From Acidiferrobacterales bacterium (GTDB lineage Bacteria > Pseudomonadota > Gammaproteobacteria > Arenicellales > Poriferihabitantaceae), in assembly GCA_019633985.1 (NCBI GenBank), contig JAHQWE010000061.1, forward strand, positions 1 through 64,000: a DNA stretch of 64,000 bases, in the 5' to 3' direction. Below are positions 8,397 through 16,781 of the stretch, one piece after another. Below the pieces are notes generated by a model that was given only the letters and a program-made list of their open reading frames with translations, was not told where the DNA came from and did no database searches. The first letter of the stretch is position 1, and each line of letters opens with the position of its first letter. The position numbers and the translations under genes were made by a program.

Positions 8397-9389
8397 ATGA
8401 AAGCACTCGTATATACCGCAAACAAAGAAATGACTTATCGGGACGAACCTGCGCCAACGCCGACGAATGGTGATGCTTTGATCTCGATCCAGTCAGTTGG
8501 TATCTGCGGTTCTGATATACATGCTTACCTGGGTCACGATGAGCGCAGAGTGCCTCCCCTCATCCTTGGCCACGAGGCGGTAGGTACTGTCCTCGAAGGC
8601 AGCAATCCCGGGCAAAAAGTCGTACTAAATCCACTTATTTCATGTGGAGTCTGTGACTACTGCATCGACGGGCGACAGAACTTATGTGCCGAACGGGACC
8701 TGATCGGTATGTATCGCGCGGGAGCATTTGCAGAACAAATCGCGATTCCAGAGCGCAACCTGATTGCTGTACCCGACGACATGAGTAGCGCTCACGCGGC
8801 GTTAACCGAGCCTGGCGCAACCGGTTTACACGCCGTTCTACTTGCTGAAGACGCGATGAAAAGACCGATCAGTGAATCCAAAGCACTAGTGATTGGTGCT
8901 GGCTCTGTAGGCTTACTCACTGCTTTGATCTTGAAAGATAAAGGCGTTATGCAGATAGATATCGCCGAGACAAACCAGTTGCGAAGAGACACGGTGAACC
9001 AGTTCAGTGATTTGAAGACGATCGATCCTCTGGCCGAAAAATTGCCAGAGGCTCACTATGATCTGGTGTTTGATGCGGTAGGTGGTGAACATACCCGGAA
9101 CAGTGCAGTCCAATCGGTGAAACCCGGCGGGGTTATCGTACATATCGGTTTGATGGACAACAACGGATCTGTTGATATGCGACGACTGACCCTGCAGGAA
9201 ATTACGCTCATCGGCTGTTATACCTATTCACCGCTGGACTTGCAGGTCACCATGAACAAGCTGTACTCAGGCGCGCTCGGCAGTCTTGAATGGATTGAAC
9301 AACGTCCTCTTGAGAGTGGCGCAGCTGCTTTCAGTGATTTACTTCAAGGTAAGTGTGCTGCACCCAAAGTTGTTCTTCAGGTGCAGTAG
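8397..9389 (+). CDS. Zinc-dependent medium-chain alcohol/polyol dehydrogenase
   Basis: A cytoplasmic MDR-family NAD(P)-dependent dehydrogenase of 330 aa. Catalytic zinc ligands are in ICGSDIHAYLGHDE and GHEAVGTV. Four structural-zinc cysteines are in SCGVCDYCIDGRQNLC (C-x2-C-x2-C-x7-C). The cofactor fold carries ALVIGAGSVGLLTALILKDK. It resembles sorbitol, galactitol-phosphate or threonine dehydrogenase-like enzymes; the substrate is not defined. It starts at ATG 8397 with no strong ribosome binding site. Its stop is only 6 bases from the convergent stop of the class V PLP gene. Confidence 0.92.
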   Translation: MKALVYTANKEMTYRDEPAPTPTNGDALISIQSVGICGSDIHAYLGHDERRVPPLILGHEAVGTVLEGSNPGQKVVLNPLISCGVCDYCIDGRQNLCAERDLIGMYRAGAFAEQIAIPERNLIAVPDDMSSAHAALTEPGATGLHAVLLAEDAMKRPISESKALVIGAGSVGLLTALILKDKGVMQIDIAETNQLRRDTVNQFSDLKTIDPLAEKLPEAHYDLVFDAVGGEHTRNSAVQSVKPGGVIVHIGLMDNNGSVDMRRLTLQEITLIGCYTYSPLDLQVTMNKLYSGALGSLEWIEQRPLESGAAAFSDLLQGKCAAPKVVLQVQ

Positions 9390-9395
9390 AAAAGA

Positions 9396-10664
9396 TTAGA
9401 CTGACGCCACAGCAGCAGCGAGAGAGATTTCCGCCATGACATCGAGAAACTTCGCGATTTCGTCTTCTGAATTGTAATGACACATAGAGACACGAATACA
9501 CGTTTCCAGTTCTAACGGGGTAAGGATATTGCCTGAAAAGTAATCGTTCTTTCGCACATGGGTGCGAATGCCGTTGTGATTTAGTTCTGTAACCACTTCA
9601 GCCGAAGGCTTACCGTCTACCCAAATTGAGACCAACCCCTCTCGGGATGGATTGTCGGGCCCACCAATAATATGGACACCAGGAAGATCTCGTAGCCCAG
9701 TTTTGCCCTGCACTCCGTTGATCATGCCGTGCACCAGGAAAGCTTCCTGCTCGGCCATTGCATCACCTGCAGCAACCAGGCGGTCTCTGCGCGCTTCTGA
9801 ATCAGTGAATTGGCTGCCCAACCAGTCGAGATAATTAACAACCTCTGAAAACGTCGCATAAGCGGAGGTATCCCGTGTTCCCAACTCCCAAAAATCCGCG
9901 GCGGTACCGTCAAGATGATCATGATCCAATACACTCATTCGTGGGGATAACCACGCCGCCCCGTAATTGTGCTTGGAGAACACTTTGTAACCTGACAACG
10001 CACAAGCGTCGATATCATAGTCCGCGATATCCATGGCACCGTGAGCGGCATGCTGAATACAATCGACCACAATATAACAATCTGGAGAAACTGCTCGTAT
10101 CGCACTCACCACACCTTTAACATCTACAGCCATTCCACTCACAGGACTGGTTTGGATGATTGTCGCGACACGGGTGTCAGGAGTAACGACTTTGGCATAG
10201 TCCTCTGGTGTCACGCAGGTGGTGTTTTTATCGTGGGCGACTGATAGATATTGCTTACCCGCTATTCCAGACCAGCGCTTGGACGCACTTACTGTTGCCG
10301 GATGTTCAAGGGTACTTCCAACAACATTGCCCCCTTGTTTCGTTCCCAATACTGCAGCGCTGATCAATCGAAACAATAACTCTGTTCCGCTTTCGCCTAC
10401 GAATACCATTCCCTCAGTCGCGCCAAAAAAAGTCATCAAATCCTGCTTTCCCAAACTGATCAATCGAACTAGTTCATGGGATGCTGGGTTGTCACGTCCT
10501 TGATTATCCGGAATTCCGGACAAATGCGTGTTGACTTCAACAACCGATTTAAGGGTCAATGAACCTCCGGCATTCTCAAAAAATGCCCTGGGGCCTTGAT
10601 AGGGACAGCTATCTACATGAAGAAATTTATTGCGCACCTGATTCAGGAGATCTTGAGAGAACAT
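9396..10664 (-). CDS. Class V aminotransferase/cysteine desulfurase-like PLP enzyme
   Basis: A PLP fold-type I protein of 422 aa. It has the class V landmarks VVDCIQHAAHGAMDIADYD (cofactor aspartate region) and the lysine motif ALSGYKVFSKHNYG, where the lysine in GYK or FSK would form the Schiff base. The N-terminal part includes ARAFFENAGGSLTLKSVVEV, like the desulfurase-like SelA/CsdB relatives. There is no obvious persulfide cysteine loop, so sulfur transfer is doubtful; a lyase, epimerase or aminotransferase on an amino acid is as likely. It is in the same direction as the DMGDH-type and aminotransferase genes but separated by 298 bp. Substrate unknown. Confidence 0.82.
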   Translation of the reverse strand: MFSQDLLNQVRNKFLHVDSCPYQGPRAFFENAGGSLTLKSVVEVNTHLSGIPDNQGRDNPASHELVRLISLGKQDLMTFFGATEGMVFVGESGTELLFRLISAAVLGTKQGGNVVGSTLEHPATVSASKRWSGIAGKQYLSVAHDKNTTCVTPEDYAKVVTPDTRVATIIQTSPVSGMAVDVKGVVSAIRAVSPDCYIVVDCIQHAAHGAMDIADYDIDACALSGYKVFSKHNYGAAWLSPRMSVLDHDHLDGTAADFWELGTRDTSAYATFSEVVNYLDWLGSQFTDSEARRDRLVAAGDAMAEQEAFLVHGMINGVQGKTGLRDLPGVHIIGGPDNPSREGLVSIWVDGKPSAEVVTELNHNGIRTHVRKNDYFSGNILTPLELETCIRVSMCHYNSEDEIAKFLDVMAEISLAAAVASV

Positions 10665-10962
10665 ATATGAAATTCGAAATTAGATAAATATGGGGTGATA
10701 CAAAGCTGCGGAAACAGTCTTCATTCAAGTGGATGAACACTACTGGTTCAAGTTAAGGAGCGCAACAAATCAGACGAAATTTTCGGCTTGCAATAGACAA
10801 TATCTGCAATGCGGGTGTTCATTGGCGCCCTCAAACACAGCTCTTAAGAGCTCTACCAGAAAGCGTGAACCTGCAGAATAGAATCAATCGATATCTTCCG
10901 ATATGCGTGTCTCTGCAAAGCGCCTCGCGGCGCTCTTTGGTGTTCTCGGTATACTTTATGCA
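10665..10962. other. Intergenic region with a 14 bp palindrome
   Basis: Between the DMGDH-type gene and the class V gene (both minus strand). It contains the perfect palindrome AGCTCTTAAGAGCT at 10839-10852, a possible operator or weak hairpin. No gene is supported here, and no clear terminator with a T-run was found. Confidence 0.35.
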
Positions 10963-13392
10963 TCACGCACGCAATTTTTCTCCAGCGGGATCAAACAGCG
11001 GTTTCTCTATCATCGTCGCTTTTGTATTCACTCCAAGAACCGCGACCTCAAAATCTTCGCCGGGTTCGGCAAATTCCAAATCGACATAACCGATCGCGAC
11101 CGATGTTCCATAAGTAAAACTGTAAGACCCTGAAGTAACTCGGCCCGCATACTTTCCACCCTTGAAAATGGGCTCTCCCCCCCACGCGTCAGCGCCGTCT
11201 GCGCCGGGTTTGGTATCGATAGTGAAGTAACACATCAGCTGTCTCGGAGGTAGGTCCTTAATCTTCATATAGCCCTCCTTTCCATGAAATTTGGTTTTGT
11301 CATGCTTAACCAAAAATGCCATTCTCGACTCAGTGGGATACCATTCCGGAGAATACTCCCTGCTCCAGCTACCGTATCCTTTCTCGATACGCATCGAACC
11401 TAGGGCTCGGGAACCAATCGGTCGAATACCAAACTCTTCGCCAGCCGCAAAGATGGCTTGATAAAGCGTAAGCTGATTTTCTTCAGCAACATACATCTCG
11501 TATCCCAGGTCTCCTGTAAACGAAACTCGGATCAAGGTGACGTCATAACCAGCAAAATTGATCACACGATTTCTCATAAAACGCAGATCATCATTACCCA
11601 TCGAAAGACCTGTCATTTTTTCCATCAACGCGCGGGCATTGGGGCCAGCGACGTTAAAGCCACACATTTCTTTAGTCACACTTCTAAACTGTACCCCTTC
11701 AGCAGGTAAATACTGATCAAAAAGGCGACAATGATAGTCCTCTGCGATTCCAGAACCGATCATAAACAGCTTATCGTCATCCAGTCGCGCTACAGTAAAA
11801 TCTCCGGCCAAACCACCGCGTAGACTCAACAAGGGCGTTAAACAAGTTCGACCGTTTTCTTTGGGTACATGATTCGCAATAATTTCATCCAGCCAGGTAC
11901 AAGCGTTGGACCCGGTGATCAGGTACTTTGCAAAGTTAGAGGTATCCACAACCCCCACCGAAGTACGCAGCGTATGCGCCTCCTGCCCCATAACGTCAAA
12001 CCATCGAGGGCGCTCGAACGTAAATTCATCTTCTTGCTTCACGCCATCCGGTGCATACCAGTGCGGATGTTCGTAGCCAAATGAAAAACCAAATACCCCT
12101 CCCATTTCCTTTTGCATGTCATAAACCGGACGTTTGTTCAGCGGTCGGCCTGCTTCTCGTTCCTCGTTCGGAAAGTGAATGCTAAATCGAGTGCCATAAG
12201 TATCCAGGGCCCTGGCTTTGGCATAATCCGTGGTCGCCCATTCACCAAATCGAGTGACATCCCAGGGAAACATATCGAGCTCTGGTTCACCTTCGACTAT
12301 CCATTGGGCTAGGGTAAGCCCAAGGCCGGCACTCTGACTGAATCCAGGGATGATACCGTTACAACACCAGTAGTTTTTCAGCCCTCTGGCTGGCCCAAGC
12401 AAAGCCGATGAATCTGGTGACCAGATCATCGGTCCGTTTATCACCTGTTTCACACCTGCTTCTGCAAGTGCGGGTATCCGTTCGCATGCGCGCATGACAT
12501 TGTCTGAGATACGATCGAGATCTTCCTGCAGCAGTTCATGGCCGAAATCAAGTGGAGTTCCATTTTCCGCCCAAAAGCGACCATCTTTTTCATAGGCCCC
12601 AACCAACAGGCCTTTACCCTCCTGTCGCAAATAATATTCCATATCGCGGTCCGCGACGGAGGGGAGCTCTCGGTCAATGGCCGCTATTTCCGGAATTTCT
12701 TCGGTGACAAAATATTGATGTTCCATCGTCATCAATGGCAGATTGAGACCAGCCAGCTTGCCAACCTCCCTGCCCCAAAGACCTGCTGCATTTACCACAT
12801 GCTCTGCGTGAACGGTGCCCTTATCCGTCACAACGTCCCAACTACCATCCGCTCTGGGGTTGGTTTCAAGTACAGGCGTAAACCGGTGAATTTCCGCGCC
12901 ATTTTTCCGCGCACCTTGCGCGTAAGCGTGGGTCACGCCGGACGGGTCTACATGACCGGCAGCGGGTTCGAACATCGCGCATTTGACTCCTTGTAGATCC
13001 AGCAACGGGTGCAGCTCTTTAGCTTCATCCAGGGAAATTTCGTAAAAGTCTGCGTCAAACGCATGGGCTTTCGCGGCCTGAATTCGCAGCTGATGTACAC
13101 GATCATTGGTGCAAGCCAAATAGATCGAACCCGCACTATGGAGCCCGCAGGACTGGCCAGTTTCTCTCTCCAGATCCTTGTAAACACCCATGGTGTAGTA
13201 CTGCAAACGGGAGATATTGTTATTGTCGTGTAAACCGTGTGTATTGGCTGCAGCATGCCAGGTAGATCCAGAAGTCAGCTCGTTCCGTTCAAGCAGCATG
13301 ACATCGGTCCAACCCAGCTTGGTGAGGTGATAGAGAATGCTACAACCGACTAAACCACCACCTATAACGACAACCTGTGCACTAGATTTCAT
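10963..13392 (-). CDS. FAD-dependent dimethylglycine/sarcosine dehydrogenase-type enzyme with GcvT domain
   Basis: A flavoprotein of 809 aa, matching the dimethylglycine dehydrogenase family. The N-terminal DAO/FAD domain (about 1-370) has VVVIGGGLVGCSILYHL and STWHAAANTHGL, the position where the family carries the flavin-linked histidine. A FAO-linker region follows (about 370-430). The C-terminal half is a GcvT/aminomethyltransferase domain (about 440-805) with GFNVAGPNARALMEKMTG and RIEKGYGSWSREYSPEWYP. These enzymes oxidatively N-demethylate glycine derivatives and pass the one-carbon unit to tetrahydrofolate. The exact substrate (dimethylglycine, sarcosine or another N-methyl amine) is not resolved. 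It starts at ATG 13392. The aminotransferase gene lies upstream on the same strand. Confidence 0.9.
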   Translation of the reverse strand: MKSSAQVVVIGGGLVGCSILYHLTKLGWTDVMLLERNELTSGSTWHAAANTHGLHDNNNISRLQYYTMGVYKDLERETGQSCGLHSAGSIYLACTNDRVHQLRIQAAKAHAFDADFYEISLDEAKELHPLLDLQGVKCAMFEPAAGHVDPSGVTHAYAQGARKNGAEIHRFTPVLETNPRADGSWDVVTDKGTVHAEHVVNAAGLWGREVGKLAGLNLPLMTMEHQYFVTEEIPEIAAIDRELPSVADRDMEYYLRQEGKGLLVGAYEKDGRFWAENGTPLDFGHELLQEDLDRISDNVMRACERIPALAEAGVKQVINGPMIWSPDSSALLGPARGLKNYWCCNGIIPGFSQSAGLGLTLAQWIVEGEPELDMFPWDVTRFGEWATTDYAKARALDTYGTRFSIHFPNEEREAGRPLNKRPVYDMQKEMGGVFGFSFGYEHPHWYAPDGVKQEDEFTFERPRWFDVMGQEAHTLRTSVGVVDTSNFAKYLITGSNACTWLDEIIANHVPKENGRTCLTPLLSLRGGLAGDFTVARLDDDKLFMIGSGIAEDYHCRLFDQYLPAEGVQFRSVTKEMCGFNVAGPNARALMEKMTGLSMGNDDLRFMRNRVINFAGYDVTLIRVSFTGDLGYEMYVAEENQLTLYQAIFAAGEEFGIRPIGSRALGSMRIEKGYGSWSREYSPEWYPTESRMAFLVKHDKTKFHGKEGYMKIKDLPPRQLMCYFTIDTKPGADGADAWGGEPIFKGGKYAGRVTSGSYSFTYGTSVAIGYVDLEFAEPGEDFEVAVLGVNTKATMIEKPLFDPAGEKLRA

Positions 13393-13579
13393 ATACTCAT
13401 TCCGGAGAGATCGAGCCGTAACATCAAGAAAAATCAGTGAGTTAGCGGCTTTTTGTCGATCATATCCACAATGAACATGACGACTGCGTGGGCCGAATCA
13501 GGAGCAAAAAAGAGAGCGCTAAGCCGTCGAACTAATCACCACTCCTAGTATTCAGCGTGGCGTTATTCTTATCAACGCA

Positions 13580-14755
13580 CTAGGCTATAGATTTGACATA
13601 TTCGACAATACGTCCTGCGGCAACGACCAATTTCTCTTTGCTTGCACAGAGACTGATCCTCAGAAGGCCAACCCCGCTTTCTCCAAATCCATCGCAAGGC
13701 AGTACCGCGACGTCATGAGCATCCAACAAACCGCTGGCAAAAGCTTTACTCGAGATGGGTAACGCGCGTATATCGAACACCACAAACATTCCCCCTTCAG
13801 CGCTAAACAGTTCTAATCCGGGAACATCCACCAATCTGCTGACCAATGCATCCCTCCGGGCTGACATGGATTCACGCACGCTATTCGCAGTTTCATGGTC
13901 ATTGGCGATGGCATAGGCCGCGGCATCTTGAATGAACGCCGGTAATCCATAGGCCATACATGTCGAGAGATTATAAAGATGATCAATTAGTGTTTCAGGC
14001 CCAACAACCCAGCCGGCTCGCCAACCGGTCATCCGATGGGACTTAGATACGCTCGATACGGTAATGCAGTGGCCATTCGCCTCACAAAGGCTGGCGGCAC
14101 TGAAACGATCTTTGGGGTCAATAATAGATTGATAAACCTCATCACTTATTAACCAGATTCCGCGCTCGGCACATAGTCTGGACACTTCGGTGACCTGCTC
14201 TCTGCTGTAGATAGCGCCCGTCGGATTGTTAGGCGAATTCAACACAATTGCCCTGGTCCGATCAGACACGCTAGCCCGAATATTGTCTGGATTTATTTGA
14301 AATCGATCCGCCGCCTCACACGGGACACTGACCAGAGTCGCTCCCGAGGCCGTCACCGTGGCTGGGTAAGTGGTGTAATAAGGCTCGCACAGGATTACTT
14401 CGTCTCCCGGTTCCAGCAAGCATTGCGAGACTGCAAACAATGCGTTTTGCGCACCCGCAAACACTGCGACATTTTTCACGCTAACCGCCTGTCCAGCTTG
14501 TTCGCTGTGTTGTTTTGCAATCACCTTGCGAAGGGCTGGAATCCCCTCAACCGGCGTATAGTGATGGCGACCTTGATTCAAGCTGTGTATCGCCTGTTCA
14601 ACAATAGATTGAGGTGTAAACTCATCGCTCTCCTGGCCAACACTCAACAGAATGATGTCTTCGCCAGCCTCTAATCGAGCCATACCGCGATAATGCACAT
14701 CCCAGGCGTCCACGCTGTCGCCGGCTATACGTTCAGTTAAACTTGCATACTTCAT
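13580..14755 (-). CDS. Class I/II pyridoxal phosphate aminotransferase
   Basis: A cytoplasmic fold-type I aminotransferase of 391 aa, aspartate-aminotransferase subgroup. Landmarks are LNSPNNPTGAIYSREQ (substrate and cofactor asparagine), LISDEVYQSI (PLP aspartate and tyrosine) and SSVSKSHRMTGWRAGWVVG (catalytic lysine). It starts at ATG 14755 with an AAGAAGG box 8 bases upstream. It is the first gene of a minus-strand run leading into the DMGDH-type gene (187 bp gap), so both may serve one amino-acid pathway. Amino donor and acceptor cannot be read from sequence. Confidence 0.92.
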   Translation of the reverse strand: MKYASLTERIAGDSVDAWDVHYRGMARLEAGEDIILLSVGQESDEFTPQSIVEQAIHSLNQGRHHYTPVEGIPALRKVIAKQHSEQAGQAVSVKNVAVFAGAQNALFAVSQCLLEPGDEVILCEPYYTTYPATVTASGATLVSVPCEAADRFQINPDNIRASVSDRTRAIVLNSPNNPTGAIYSREQVTEVSRLCAERGIWLISDEVYQSIIDPKDRFSAASLCEANGHCITVSSVSKSHRMTGWRAGWVVGPETLIDHLYNLSTCMAYGLPAFIQDAAAYAIANDHETANSVRESMSARRDALVSRLVDVPGLELFSAEGGMFVVFDIRALPISSKAFASGLLDAHDVAVLPCDGFGESGVGLLRISLCASKEKLVVAAGRIVEYVKSIA

Positions 14756-14888
14756 TTACGAACCTTCTTGATAAATACAGGACCAAGGAATAACAATAAA
14801 TAATTACGCCACTTAGATCACTCTACACATTTCTGATTGAATACTGGCGCGATAACGATCAGACGTAACAACTCAAATTCACTCTATT

Positions 14889-15800
14889 TTGAACCACGAA
14901 CTACAAAACAAGCTCGATCTTTTAGTGGAGAAAGCAAACCAGATCATTCTAGGAAAACCTGAAGCGACTAAGTTGTCCATAGCGACTCTACTTGCCAATG
15001 GCCACCTATTGATCACAGACAAACCCGGTGTAGGAAAAACCACGCTCGCCAATGTTATCGCTCGACTATTCGGGTTGGATTTCAAACGGGTGCAGTTTAC
15101 CAGTGACCTATTACCCGCGGATATCACCGGAGTGACGATATTTGATCAGGAGGCGCAGCAATTTACCTTTCATGCTGGCCCCCTTTTTGCACAGCTGGTG
15201 CTGGCGGATGAGATCAACCGCGCCACCCCAAAGTGTCAGAGTGCCCTGCTCGAGGGCATGGAGGAACGACAGGTCACAGTCGATCGACAAACCCGGCCGC
15301 TTCCCAAACCCTTCTTCGTAATCGCAACTAGAAATCCCGACGAACAAAGTGGCACATTTTCGCTACCTGACTCTCAACTGGACCGGTTTATGCTGGGAAT
15401 AAGTCTTGGCTACCCTGACCGACAGGCGGAGCGGGAAATGCTGATTAACCCGGACCCTCGAACCAGGCTCGAAGACTTGCAACCGGTTCTGAACGCAGAC
15501 ACTCTGGCGTTGCTTCAAACTCAGGTACAAAAAGTCACTGCTTCCACTGCACTGCTGGACTACCTGCAAAACCTCCTGGCATTTAGCCGACAGGACAACG
15601 CATTTCAGTCTGGCTATTCCCCAAGGGCAGGCATGTCGCTGCTCGCTGCATCAAGATCCTGGGCATTGCTCAGCGGTCGCGACTACGTACTACCAGAAGA
15701 CTTGCAGGCGGTTATTCCCCATACCAGTCACCATCTAAGTGCCCGGGAACCCGGTACAGACATCACCCAATTTCTTCTCGACCATGTCAGTATCCCCTGA
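14889..15800 (+). CDS. MoxR family AAA+ ATPase
   Basis: A cytoplasmic AAA+ chaperone-like ATPase of 303 aa. It shows Walker A (KPGVGKTTLAN, about residues 44-54), Walker B (LVLADEINRA, about 103-112), sensor 1 (FFVIATRNPDEQSGTF) and a C-terminal lid (GYSPRAGMSLLAASRSWAL). The start is a TTG at 14889 without a clear ribosome binding site and could be adjusted. It overlaps the DUF58 gene by 17 bp and heads a three-gene operon MoxR-DUF58-transglutaminase. MoxR proteins are thought to help mature partner complexes, usually the DUF58 protein next door. Confidence 0.93.
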   Translation: MNHELQNKLDLLVEKANQIILGKPEATKLSIATLLANGHLLITDKPGVGKTTLANVIARLFGLDFKRVQFTSDLLPADITGVTIFDQEAQQFTFHAGPLFAQLVLADEINRATPKCQSALLEGMEERQVTVDRQTRPLPKPFFVIATRNPDEQSGTFSLPDSQLDRFMLGISLGYPDRQAEREMLINPDPRTRLEDLQPVLNADTLALLQTQVQKVTASTALLDYLQNLLAFSRQDNAFQSGYSPRAGMSLLAASRSWALLSGRDYVLPEDLQAVIPHTSHHLSAREPGTDITQFLLDHVSIP

Positions 15801-16776
15801 TACACGGTCTCGGGCTCCCAGCGAGCGACTTTGGACCTGGTTCCAGTCGTTAACAAGAAACGCGGTGGCGGGACAAGACGGTGTTTTTCGAATTCAGGGC
15901 AAGCAAATCTACATATTGCCGACCGGATACGGTGTGTTGTTTAGCATCATGCTTCTAGGCATGCTGTTCGGGGCGAACAACTACGGAAGCAATCCGGGGT
16001 TTCTCTTTACCTTTTTGTTGACAGGCCTGGGGTTAGCTGCCCTATTTCAAACATGGAAAAATCTGTTAGGTCTGGAGCTGGTTTCGGTGAGCTGCCAACC
16101 TGTATTCTGTGGTCAGAATGCGCGTTTTGAACTGACATTACGCAATCCATTCACAACTCCACGAGCCGGAATTAGCGGATATCTTTGGAGAACACAAAAG
16201 AAACCATCCCCTGTAGTTGACCTGGCGCCAATGGCTGAGGAAACCGTCGTTATCGAAAAACCCACGACGCAGCGTGGTGAAATTGCGTTAGGACGTATCG
16301 CGCTAACTACCAGATACCCCCTTGGTCTGTTGAAGTCCTGGGCTTATATTCAAATTGATGAACCCTGCCTGGTTTATCCCAAGATTGCCTCAATTGCCGA
16401 TGGCATCGACCATGCTAATGACAGCCGTGTAGCCAAGATTTCTATCAAGCAGGATGGCGACGACTTTGCCGGGCATAAACCTTATCAGGACGGGGACAAT
16501 GTCATGCATGTTGACTGGAAAGCCGTGGCCCGAGGAAAGGGTTGGAACCTGAAAAATTTCGAGCAACATCAGGGAGAGGATGTATGGCTACGTTGGGAAG
16601 CTGCTTCTCAAGGATCTATCGAAGAAAATATTTCGGCTATCACCTGCGCAATTGTCGAGCTTGAAAACTCCGGTAAATCGTATGGTCTGGCAATCCCTGG
16701 AGAAACCATCCACCCAGGGATCGGTGCAAACCACCGACACCGCTGTTTAAAAGCATTGGCACTGCTAAGGCTATAA
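15784..16776 (+). CDS. DUF58 domain membrane protein
   Basis: A protein of 330 aa from ATG 15784, which overlaps the MoxR stop by 17 bp; an in-frame start at 15739 would deepen the overlap and is not preferred. Two hydrophobic helices lie at about residues 45-100 (GVLFSIMLLGMLFGANNYG, then FLFTFLLTGLGLAALF). The DUF58 core near residue 240 has the family signature HVDWKAVARG. DUF58 proteins have a vWA-like fold and occur with MoxR ATPases and transglutaminases. Its biochemical role is unknown. The transglutaminase gene follows after 5 bases. Confidence 0.92.
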   Translation: MSVSPDTRSRAPSERLWTWFQSLTRNAVAGQDGVFRIQGKQIYILPTGYGVLFSIMLLGMLFGANNYGSNPGFLFTFLLTGLGLAALFQTWKNLLGLELVSVSCQPVFCGQNARFELTLRNPFTTPRAGISGYLWRTQKKPSPVVDLAPMAEETVVIEKPTTQRGEIALGRIALTTRYPLGLLKSWAYIQIDEPCLVYPKIASIADGIDHANDSRVAKISIKQDGDDFAGHKPYQDGDNVMHVDWKAVARGKGWNLKNFEQHQGEDVWLRWEAASQGSIEENISAITCAIVELENSGKSYGLAIPGETIHPGIGANHRHRCLKALALLRL

Positions 16777-16781
16777 ATACG

